Assembly (NCBI RefSeq): GCF_001723355.1
Contig: NZ_LPWE01000010.1
Location: 248,001-312,000, forward strand
Direction of reading: 5' to 3'
Length of the DNA: 64,000 bases
Source of the DNA: Methyloceanibacter stevinii
GTDB taxonomy: Bacteria; Pseudomonadota; Alphaproteobacteria; Rhizobiales; Methyloligellaceae
The notes beneath the pieces are model-generated. The model worked only from the letters and a program-made list of their open reading frames with translations, searched no databases and was not told where the DNA came from. Below are positions 54,009 to 61,784 of the stretch, piece by piece (within the stretch, counting starts at the first letter, position 1; each line of letters begins with the position of its first letter). The position numbers were made by a program, and so were the translations under genes.

Positions 54009-54180
54009 GTCCGGGCGCTTCGCGAAGCGCCGCACTATAGCGAAGCGCGTTTCGCGTTCAAGCGAGCGAATGGGCCTTTCGGCAACGAATTTGCAGGCGT
54101 TTGACCTGCCATTTGAACCGGAAAGGCGGATCGCGTATCAAAGCGGAAATGCGTTAACGCTACCGGAGCGATTTCCGCCC

Positions 54181-54498
54181 ATGCGCTTTGTCCTACGAAC
54201 ACTCGGTATCTGGCTGCTGTTGCTGGCCATGGTCGCGGCCGTCGTCGACGCCACCAAGAGCCTGGCGGGCGGTGGGGCCTGGGCGGTGACACCGCTCGGC
54301 GAGCAATGGCGCCAGCTTTTCCCGGAAATGCTCGACGGTTTCCGCCAGTGGGTGATCGACACCGTGGGCGACTGGCTGTGGGACCCGATCCTGCTGTCGA
54401 TCCTCGCCGCGCCGACCTGGGTCGTTTTCGGGATCCTCGGCGTGTTCCTCTACTGGCTGGGGCAGAAGCGCAAAGAGGTCGAGGTCTACATCAACTGA
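54181..54498 (+). CDS. small membrane protein of unknown function
   Basis: 105 residues with two hydrophobic helices: residues ~6-23 (RTLGIWLLLLAMVAAVVDA) and ~75-95 (ILAAPTWVVFGILGVFLYWLG), joined by an amphipathic segment. The C-terminus QKRKEVEVYIN is cytosolic by the positive-inside rule. No family is recognised. The start ATG 54181 is the first one before the membrane segment; its ribosome site is weak. Confidence 0.6.
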   Translation: MRFVLRTLGIWLLLLAMVAAVVDATKSLAGGGAWAVTPLGEQWRQLFPEMLDGFRQWVIDTVGDWLWDPILLSILAAPTWVVFGILGVFLYWLGQKRKEVEVYIN

Positions 54499-54551
54499 CG
54501 CTCGCGCAAGGTTGATCGCCACCCGCGCTGAAAATCGCTCACGGAGCCACC

Positions 54552-55208
54552 ATGTTTCGGTTCATGAGAAAGTCCCTGTCGATCTGCAGCGCCGCGGAGG
54601 CCATGACCGGCCGCGATCATGCGATCCCGACGGCGCAGACTCATTTCGTGAACGGCGCGCCCCTCAAGGGTCCCTACACGCAAGGCGCTCAGATGGCGCT
54701 GTTCGGCCTCGGCTGTTTCTGGGGCGCGGAGCGGAAATTCTGGCAGCTGCCCGGCGTGCTGGTCACGGCGGTGGGCTATGCCGGCGGGCCGACGCCCAAC
54801 CCCACCTATGACGAAGTGTGCACCGGACGGACCGGGCATACGGAGGCGGTGTTCGTGGTGTTCGACCCCAACGAGATCAGCTACGACGACCTCCTCAAGG
54901 TCTTTTGGGAGAGCCACGACCCGACGCAAGGCATGCGCCAGGGCAACGACGTGGGCACCCAGTACCGCTCGGCGATCTACACGTTCTCGGACGACCAGGC
55001 CGAAGCCGCGAAGAACTCGAAGGCGATGTACGAAGCGGCGCTGAAGGCGAACGGCAAGAGCGCCATCACCACCGAGATCGCACCCGCCCCGACCTTCTAT
55101 TTCGCGGAAGCCTATCACCAGCAATACCTGGCCAAGAACCCGGCCGGCTATTGCGGCCTCGGCGGCACGGGCGTCACCTGCCCCATCGGAACCAGCGTGG
55201 AAGCCTAG
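54552..55208 (+). CDS. msrA: peptide-methionine (S)-S-oxide reductase (cytosolic type)
   Basis: 218 residues of the long MsrA form (E. coli-like). The N-terminal ~50 residues ([28 protein letters not shown]) precede [50 protein letters not shown], with the catalytic Cys in [22 protein letters not shown] and the C-terminal [13 protein letters not shown] (resolving Cys pair) complete it. There is no signal peptide. It is a second MsrA gene in the window; the other (13830) is exported and of the shorter form. Confidence 0.94.
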   Translation: MFRFMRKSLSICSAAEAMTGRDHAIPTAQTHFVNGAPLKGPYTQGAQMALFGLGCFWGAERKFWQLPGVLVTAVGYAGGPTPNPTYDEVCTGRTGHTEAVFVVFDPNEISYDDLLKVFWESHDPTQGMRQGNDVGTQYRSAIYTFSDDQAEAAKNSKAMYEAALKANGKSAITTEIAPAPTFYFAEAYHQQYLAKNPAGYCGLGGTGVTCPIGTSVEA

Positions 55209-55221
55209 CTCCCGACGAAGT

Positions 55222-56268
55222 CTAGCTTCGAATGAAGCCGATGATGTCCTTGGTCTTGGCCAGGATGGGATCGGCCACGTTGTGTGCGCGGGCCGCGCCG
55301 TCGGCGAGAATGCGGTCGATCTCCACAGGGTCCGACAGCAGCCGGCGCATCTCATCGCCGATGGGCGTGAGCTTGTCCGTCGCCAGTTCCACCAGCGCCT
55401 TCTTGAAGGCCGAGAACTCGCCGCCGCCGAAGTCCGCGAGCACGGCGTCCTTGCCGGTACCGGCGAGCGCCGCGTAGATGCCGACGAGGTTGTCGGCCTC
55501 GGGGCGCTCTTTGAGACCGTCCACTTCGGACGGCAGCGGCTCGGGATCGGTCTTCGCCTTCCTGATCTTCTTGGCGATCGTGTCCTCGTCGTCGGTCATG
55601 TTGATCCGGCTGAGATCGGACGGATCGGACTTCGACATCTTCTTGGTGCCGTCGCGGAAGCTCATGACGCGTGTGGCCGCGCCCGCGATGACGGGCTCGG
55701 GCAGCGGGAAGAAGCCTCCGGGATAGCCGGCGCGCGCAATCGTTTCGGCGAAGTCGTTGTTGAACTTCTGGGCGATGTCGCGGGCGAGCTCGATATGCTG
55801 CTTCTGGTCTTCGCCGACCGGCACATGCGTCGCGTGATAGAGCAGCACGTCCGCCGCCATGAGATTGGGGTAGATGTAGAGCCCGGCGGAGGCCTTCTCG
55901 CGATCCTTGCCCGCCTTCTCCTTGAACTGCGTCATACGGTTCAGCCAGCCGATCCGCGCGACGCAGTTGAGGATCCAGGCGAGTTCGGCATGGCCAGAAA
56001 CCTGGCTCTGATTGAAGATCGTGCTTTGCTGCGGGTCGATTCCGGCGGCGATATAGGCGGCCGTGACTTCGCGCGTGTTGTGGGTGAGTTCGTCCGGGTC
56101 CTGGAACACGGTGATGGCGTGCAGATCCACCACACAGTACAGGCATTCGTAGTCCGCCTGCATCTCCACGAAGCGCTTGATGGCGCCTAGATAGTTGCCG
56201 AGATGGAGATTGCCCGTCGGCTGAACCCCTGAGAAGATCCGGGTCTTATGTGTCGGAGTGTCTTGCAT
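55222..56268 (-). CDS. trpS: tryptophan--tRNA ligase
   Basis: A class I synthetase, dimeric, that charges tRNA-Trp. 348 residues: the HIGH-type motif is in [21 protein letters not shown] (TGNLHLGN) and the KMSKS motif is [18 protein letters not shown]-type binding loop [19 protein letters not shown] and the C-terminal anticodon region [16 protein letters not shown] are as expected. It is downstream of the CoA-ester-lyase gene on the same strand, with 115 bases between. Confidence 0.97.
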   Translation of the reverse strand: MQDTPTHKTRIFSGVQPTGNLHLGNYLGAIKRFVEMQADYECLYCVVDLHAITVFQDPDELTHNTREVTAAYIAAGIDPQQSTIFNQSQVSGHAELAWILNCVARIGWLNRMTQFKEKAGKDREKASAGLYIYPNLMAADVLLYHATHVPVGEDQKQHIELARDIAQKFNNDFAETIARAGYPGGFFPLPEPVIAGAATRVMSFRDGTKKMSKSDPSDLSRINMTDDEDTIAKKIRKAKTDPEPLPSEVDGLKERPEADNLVGIYAALAGTGKDAVLADFGGGEFSAFKKALVELATDKLTPIGDEMRRLLSDPVEIDRILADGAARAHNVADPILAKTKDIIGFIRS

Positions 56269-56383
56269 GTCCTCGCCCTAAGCCACGCGGCGTTATGGCG
56301 TGGGGCAGGCGCGCGCGCAAGACTGCTCTGCTCGGGAGACCGCTCTGCTCACGAGGCCAGTCCGTCCGTACTGACCGGCCCGG

Positions 56384-57274
56384 CTAGCCGAGTGACACTT
56401 CCAACTCTCTGATCTGATCGGCGATCTCGACCACGCGCTGCGCCATGGCGAAATGCAGCCGCTCGACCATGTGGCCCTCGACAACGATGACGCCCTTCTT
56501 CGCATTCTCCGGCCGGCCGAAGGCGTCGATGACCTTGCGCGACCATTCGACTTCTTCCTCGCTCGGCGAGAAGATCTCGTTGCACGGGCCGACTTGGGTC
56601 GGGTGGATCAGCGTCTTGCCGTCCATGCCGAGAATGCGGCCCTTCTGGCACTCGTCGCGGAACCCTTCCATGTCGCGGAAGTCGTTGTAGACGCCGTCGA
56701 TGATGTCGAGCCGGTAGGCGCGCGCGGCGGCCAACGTCATGGCGAGCCAGGGCACCACGGCGAAGCGGTCGTGCAGCGCGCGGGCGCGGCTCTCCTTGAT
56801 GAGGTCGTTGGTGCCCATGACGAGGCAATCGAGCCGGTTGTCGTCATAGACCGCGCGCGCGGCAATGGTGCGGGCGTTGAGGATCGCCATGGGCGTTTCC
56901 ATCATGGCCCACAGCCGCACCTTCTTGGGCGCGTGCACGCTTTGCAGCAGCTTGGCGGCGGAGATGATGTCGCCGGAGTGGATGACTTTCGGGATCAGGG
57001 ATGCGTCCGGCGCGGCCACGCAGGCGGCCATGATGTCCGCGGCGCCCCAGGGGGTCTCGAGCGCGTTCACGCGAATCACGACCTCGCGGCCGCCATAGCC
57101 GCCATCGGCCACGGCCGCACAGACCTGCTCCCGGGCCATGACCTTGTCGTCGGGCGCGACGGCGTCTTCCAGATCGAAGATCAGCGCATCGGCCGGGATC
57201 GTCTTGGCTTTTTCCAGGGCCCTGGCATTGGAGCCGGGCATATAGAGCACGCTGCGGCGCGGACGGCCTGCCAT
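56384..57274 (-). CDS. HpcH/HpaI-type CoA ester lyase
   Basis: 296 residues of the citrate-lyase-beta/malyl-CoA family: RRSVLYMPGSNARALEKAKTIPADALIFDLEDAVAPDDKVMAR, VIRVNALETPWGAADI, PKVIHSGDI, LWAMMETPMAILNARTIA and MDGKTLIHPTQVGPCNEIFSPSEEE. Metal-binding Glu/Asp and the CoA-binding loop are present. The family includes malyl-CoA lyase, citramalyl-CoA lyase and malyl-CoA thioesterase; which one applies cannot be told. ATG 57274 has GGGGGA 6 bases upstream. It lies between murJ and trpS. Confidence 0.88.
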   Translation of the reverse strand: MAGRPRRSVLYMPGSNARALEKAKTIPADALIFDLEDAVAPDDKVMAREQVCAAVADGGYGGREVVIRVNALETPWGAADIMAACVAAPDASLIPKVIHSGDIISAAKLLQSVHAPKKVRLWAMMETPMAILNARTIAARAVYDDNRLDCLVMGTNDLIKESRARALHDRFAVVPWLAMTLAAARAYRLDIIDGVYNDFRDMEGFRDECQKGRILGMDGKTLIHPTQVGPCNEIFSPSEEEVEWSRKVIDAFGRPENAKKGVIVVEGHMVERLHFAMAQRVVEIADQIRELEVSLG

Positions 57275-57360
57275 TCGAGTTCCCCCAAGTGATTGAGCGG
57301 ATATATTGCACTGCAACATAGTCCCGGCGCAACCGGGGAGACCCTGTTCCTTGGTCTAAT

Positions 57361-58920
57361 TCAGCGCCCTAGGAGGTCCTTGACGAAGGTCCGGGGCTTC
57401 ACGGCGCCGGCAAGCGTGCCGATGGCGAAATAGAGCGCGAGCCCGAAAGCGATGAGCCCTGCCAGGGCAACAATTTGCAGAAGGAGCCCGTAGCCCGGAT
57501 CGAAATAGGGCTGGAGCGCGGAGGCCGCCCACCACAGGCCAAACCCCATGGCGGTACTGGCAAGGACGATGCCGAGAAAAGCCGAGCGAAAGCGCTCGTC
57601 CAGGATGAACTCGCCCCGTTTCCTCAAGGCCCAGGCGAGCAAGACCACGTTGATCCAGCCCGACAGGCTCGTGGCGAGCGCGATGCCGGGTGGCCCGAGC
57701 ACGTAGAACAGCACGACGGAGAGCACGGCCCCCAGCGTCATGGCGATTCCCGAATAGATCATCGGCGTCTTGGTGTTCTCGCGGGCGAAGAAGCTCGGCT
57801 GCAGGGCCTTTACGATCACATAGGCGGGCAGCCCAAGCGACAGCATCGCCAGCATCGCCGCCGACGCTTGGGCATCGGTCGCGGTGAAGGCGCCGCGCTC
57901 GAACAGGACGCGGATGATGGGCTCGGCGCACACGAACATGGCAACGGCCGCCGGCACCGTCAGCAGCAGCGAAAACTCCAGCGCCCTGTTCTCGCTGTCT
58001 ACAACGGCGTCATGATCACCCGACCGTAGCTTGTGGCTGAGATCCGGGAGCAGCACGACGCCGACCGCGACCCCGATAAGACCGAGCGGCAGTTGGAAGA
58101 TGCGATCCGCGTAATACAGCCACGACACGACACGGCCTTCGAGACTGGCCACGATCGTTGCAATCACAATCGAGATCTGCGCCATGCCGCCGGCAATGAT
58201 GCCGGGGATCGCGAGGTGCACGAGCCGCTTCATGTCGTCGGACCATTGCGGCCGCTCGAGCTTCAACCGCAGCCCCGTGCGGAAGGCGGCGAAGACGACG
58301 ATGGCGACCTGCAACAGGCCCGAGACAGCCACACCCCAAGCAAGCGCGACGCCCGCGACCGTATCTTGGCCATGCCCCGTCGCGATGAGGCCGAGCAGCA
58401 CGGAGATCAAGACGAAGTTCAAGATGCTCGGCGCGAAAGCGGCGGCGGCGAACTTGCCGAGCGTGTTGAGCAAACCCGTGTAGAGGGCGACCCAGGACAT
58501 GAAGAGGAGGTACGGCATCGCGATCCGCACCAGCAGAACGGTCAAGCTGAACTTGTCCGGATCCTCCGCAAAGCCGGGTGCCAGAAGTAGGACGAGCCAA
58601 GGTGCAGCGATCTCCGCCAAGAGCACGACCAAGACCAAAACGGCCGTCAGCCCTGCCAGCGCCTTGGCGGCGTAGTCCTTGGCGGCCACTTCCCCGGCCT
58701 CATGGAGCTTCTTCGTGTAGAGCGGAATGAAGGCCGCGTTGAAGGCGCCTTCGGCAAAGATGCGGCGGAACATGTTCGGCACGCGCAGCGCGACGAAGAA
58801 GGCATCCGAGATGGCCGAGGCGCCGAGAACGGCGGCGATCAGAATGTCCCGCACGAAACCGAGCAGGCGGCTGATGACGGTCATGCCGCCGACGGTTGCG
58901 AACCCGCGATAGAGCGTCAT
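57361..58920 (-). CDS. murJ: lipid II flippase MurJ
   Basis: Moves lipid II across the inner membrane for peptidoglycan synthesis. 519 residues with about 14 membrane helices. MurJ family sequences: GFATVGGMTVISRLLGFVRDILIAAVLGAS, FFVALRVPNMFRRIFAEGAFNAAFIPLY, LFMSWVALYTGLLNTLGKFAAAAFAPSILN, YADRIFQLPLGLIGVAVGVVLLPDLS, ALQPSFFARENTKTPMIYSG. Conserved basic residues (RxxxR in the cavity) are visible. It lies just downstream of glnD (50 bases), the usual order in the order. Confidence 0.95.
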   Translation of the reverse strand: MTLYRGFATVGGMTVISRLLGFVRDILIAAVLGASAISDAFFVALRVPNMFRRIFAEGAFNAAFIPLYTKKLHEAGEVAAKDYAAKALAGLTAVLVLVVLLAEIAAPWLVLLLAPGFAEDPDKFSLTVLLVRIAMPYLLFMSWVALYTGLLNTLGKFAAAAFAPSILNFVLISVLLGLIATGHGQDTVAGVALAWGVAVSGLLQVAIVVFAAFRTGLRLKLERPQWSDDMKRLVHLAIPGIIAGGMAQISIVIATIVASLEGRVVSWLYYADRIFQLPLGLIGVAVGVVLLPDLSHKLRSGDHDAVVDSENRALEFSLLLTVPAAVAMFVCAEPIIRVLFERGAFTATDAQASAAMLAMLSLGLPAYVIVKALQPSFFARENTKTPMIYSGIAMTLGAVLSVVLFYVLGPPGIALATSLSGWINVVLLAWALRKRGEFILDERFRSAFLGIVLASTAMGFGLWWAASALQPYFDPGYGLLLQIVALAGLIAFGLALYFAIGTLAGAVKPRTFVKDLLGR

Positions 58921-58970
58921 GGATGCTGCGCCACTTGGAGGAGGGACTTAGGAGAGAGCGGAGCCAGGGG

Positions 58971-61784
58971 TCACAGCACCTCCAGCTCCGGCTCTTGGGT
59001 TTCCACAAGCACCCGGGTCAGACGCTCGCGGATGAGGGACTCGCGACTCGAACTCCTGATCTTCTTGCCGGTCAGGTCCGTCACATAAAACACGTCCACG
59101 GCCTTTTCGCCGAACGTCGCGATATGCGCCGATGCGATGTCGAGATTGAGGTTCGATATTTCACGCGTGATCTCGTACAGCAGGCCGGGTCGGTCGAGCC
59201 CGTTGATCTCGATCACCGTCAGCGCATCGGACAGCGTGTTGTCGATGATCACTTGCGGCTCGACGGAGAAGGCGGACAGGCGCGAGGTGCTGAGCACCTT
59301 CGCCTTGATGACGTCGACCACGTCTGTTTCGCCCATGAGCATGCGCTCGATCGAGTTCGCGATCTTGCGGGCGCGCCGCTCCTCGTCCTCGGCGTGATCG
59401 AACTCGCGCTGAAGATGGATGGTGTCGAGGGCCATGCCGTCCCGCGTCGTCGAGATCTGCGCATCGGCGATGTTGGCGCCCGCCCCCGTGCAGGCGCCGG
59501 CCACCATGGCGAGCAGCCAGGGATGATTCGGTGCCAGCAGGGTGAGCTGCGTGACCCCGCGGAACGCATCCGTCGCAATGTGCGTGGCAATCACGCTGTT
59601 CTGCTGCTCCGCCGAGCGCATGAGTTCGGCGTGCTCAACCAATGCGTCGAGATCGGTCCGCAGCCAGTAAGCCGGATAGTGCCGGTCTATGAAACGATCC
59701 AGCTCCTCTTGGGGCCAGTCGGCGAGTCTCTCGCGCAAAGCTCCTTGCGTCCGCTGCAGCCGCTGCGACCGCGTGAGTTCCGTATGCCCCCCGCCGAGGA
59801 TCGGCTCGACCTCGTAGTACAGTGTCCGCAGGAGCTGCCCTTTCCAGCCCGTCCAGGTCCCGGGCCCGACGGCGCAGATATCGCAGACCGTCAGGATCAG
59901 GAGCAGTTTGAGCCGCTCCCGGCTCTGCACGATTGCGACGAAATCGCTTATCGTCTTCGGATCGTTGAGGTCGCGGCTCTGCGCGAACAGACTCATGGTG
60001 AGGTGCTGCTCGACGAGCCAGGACACCGTCTCTGTTTCCGACGGCGTCAGCCCCAAGCGCGGACACAGCTCGCGGGCGATGCGCGCCCCGGCGATGGAAT
60101 GGTCTTCGTCGCGCCCCTTGGCCACATCGTGGAGCAGCGCAGCGACATAGAGCGCGCGGCGGTTGTCGATCGTCTTGATGATCTCACTCGCGAGCGGGTG
60201 CTCTGCGGCCAGTTTTCCGCGCTCAATGGCATCGAGATAGCCGACCGTGCGGACCAGGTGCTCGTTGACCGTGAAGTGATGATACATGTTGAACTGCATC
60301 ATCGAAACGACCCGCCCCCATTCCGGCAGAAAGCGGCCGAGCACGCCCGCTTCGGTCATCTTGCGCAACGCGACTTCCGGATCGCGCGCCGATGTCAGCA
60401 GCTTCAGGAACAGCTTGTTGGCGGTCTGATCCTGGCGCAGGTCTTCGTCGATATAGCGGAAGTTCGCGCGAATCTGGCGCAGTACTTCGGGCGACAGCGC
60501 GGCCTGGCTCTCGTCCGCCACCACGAACAGCCGGATGAAGTTCACCGGGTCGGTCTTGAAAGGCGTCCTTGCGACCGCGGAGATCCGGCCGTTGTCGATC
60601 CGGAAGTCCGACGTGCGGCGCAGCTTGGCGCGGCGGCGCCAATCGAACGGCGCCAGAAGCGCATCGAGCGAGGGTACCGACTTCAGCTGCTTCAATTCGA
60701 GCGCCGTACACACGATGCGCGTCAGCTGGCCGACCTCCAGCGCAATCATGAAGTAGTGCTTCATGAAGCGTTCGACACCGCTGAGGCCCGCGTGGTCGCG
60801 GTAGCCAAGCCGTTCGGCCATGGCACGTTGCAGATCGAAGCTCAGCCGGTCTTCTTCCCGGTCCGTCAGAAAATGCAGGTGACAGCGGACCGTCCACAGA
60901 AAGAACTCGCAGCGGCGAAAGCTGGCATATTCGGCGTGGGTGAAAACGCCGGCCTCGACGAACTCCTCCTCGGCCTGATCGGGATAGATGTGCTTGGCCA
61001 GCCAGTGCAGCGTGTGTAGATCGCGCAGGCCACCCGTGCCTTCCTTGATGTTCGGTTCGACGAGGTAACGGGAGGCGCCTGAGCGCGAATGACGCGCATG
61101 CTGCTCGGCCAGCTTTGCCTCCACGAACGCACGCGCATCCACATCAAGCACTTCGCGGCGATAGCGGTGCAGAAACTCGGCGAAGAGCTTCTCGTCGCCG
61201 AGGATCAATCGCGCATCGAGCAGCGCCGTGCGGATCGTCATGTCGGCCATGCTGAGCCGCACGCACTGGCTGATCGTGCGCGCTGCATGTCCCACCGTGA
61301 AGCCGAGATCCCACAGCAGATACAGAATGTATTCCGCGACGCTCTCGCCCCAGGCGGTTTGCTTGTAGGGCAGCAGGAAAAGCAGGTCGATATCCGATCC
61401 CGGCGCGAGCAGGCCACGCCCGTAACCGCCTTGCGCAACCACAGCCATGCGCTCCGACTTGGACGGGTTTTCGGCCCGGTAGACGTGGCGCGTGGTGAAG
61501 TCGTAAGCCAGCCGGATCAACTCGTCCTGAAAGGCGGACAGGCCCGCGGCGCAGGCGCGGCCGTCCCCGTCATCGTCCAGCTGGGCCTTCGCCAATGCGC
61601 GGGCCTCTTCCACTCGTGGCTTCAGGAACTCGACCAGCGCTGCACGCATCTGCATGTCTTGGCCGGCATGCTTGCGCGCCACGGCATCCGCTTCTTCGCG
61701 CAACAGGTCGAAATCGAAATAAGGAGATCTTTTGATAACGGCTTGGTCCATAGAGGCAGACTTTAGCATAACCACGCTAGGCAT
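58971..61784 (-). CDS. glnD: bifunctional uridylyltransferase/uridylyl-removing enzyme
   Basis: Senses glutamine and modifies PII. 937 residues: nucleotidyltransferase domain (AQGGYGRGLLAPGSDIDLLFLLP), PII-UTase helical part, HD domain ALLHDVAKGRDEDHSIAGA for de-uridylylation, and two C-terminal ACT domains (RFHLTLLAPNHPWL-like, and TVIEINGLDRPGLLYEITREISNLNLDIASAHIATFG). The ATG at 61784 overlaps the end of mutS by 8 bases (gatgcctag); later starts at 61769 and 61751 are also possible, as ribosome sites are weak. Order mutS-glnD-murJ is as in relatives. Confidence 0.95.
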   Translation of the reverse strand: MPSVVMLKSASMDQAVIKRSPYFDFDLLREEADAVARKHAGQDMQMRAALVEFLKPRVEEARALAKAQLDDDGDGRACAAGLSAFQDELIRLAYDFTTRHVYRAENPSKSERMAVVAQGGYGRGLLAPGSDIDLLFLLPYKQTAWGESVAEYILYLLWDLGFTVGHAARTISQCVRLSMADMTIRTALLDARLILGDEKLFAEFLHRYRREVLDVDARAFVEAKLAEQHARHSRSGASRYLVEPNIKEGTGGLRDLHTLHWLAKHIYPDQAEEEFVEAGVFTHAEYASFRRCEFFLWTVRCHLHFLTDREEDRLSFDLQRAMAERLGYRDHAGLSGVERFMKHYFMIALEVGQLTRIVCTALELKQLKSVPSLDALLAPFDWRRRAKLRRTSDFRIDNGRISAVARTPFKTDPVNFIRLFVVADESQAALSPEVLRQIRANFRYIDEDLRQDQTANKLFLKLLTSARDPEVALRKMTEAGVLGRFLPEWGRVVSMMQFNMYHHFTVNEHLVRTVGYLDAIERGKLAAEHPLASEIIKTIDNRRALYVAALLHDVAKGRDEDHSIAGARIARELCPRLGLTPSETETVSWLVEQHLTMSLFAQSRDLNDPKTISDFVAIVQSRERLKLLLILTVCDICAVGPGTWTGWKGQLLRTLYYEVEPILGGGHTELTRSQRLQRTQGALRERLADWPQEELDRFIDRHYPAYWLRTDLDALVEHAELMRSAEQQNSVIATHIATDAFRGVTQLTLLAPNHPWLLAMVAGACTGAGANIADAQISTTRDGMALDTIHLQREFDHAEDEERRARKIANSIERMLMGETDVVDVIKAKVLSTSRLSAFSVEPQVIIDNTLSDALTVIEINGLDRPGLLYEITREISNLNLDIASAHIATFGEKAVDVFYVTDLTGKKIRSSSRESLIRERLTRVLVETQEPELEVL

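Noticed and set aside
53919-54500. tRNA-Ser as an integration site of a mobile element
   Set aside because: No integrase, direct repeat of the tRNA end or composition shift is visible downstream; neighbours are ordinary genes.
58896-61019. 707-codon plus-strand open frame opposite glnD
   Set aside because: Shadow of glnD; no recognisable domain, composition typical of antisense frames.
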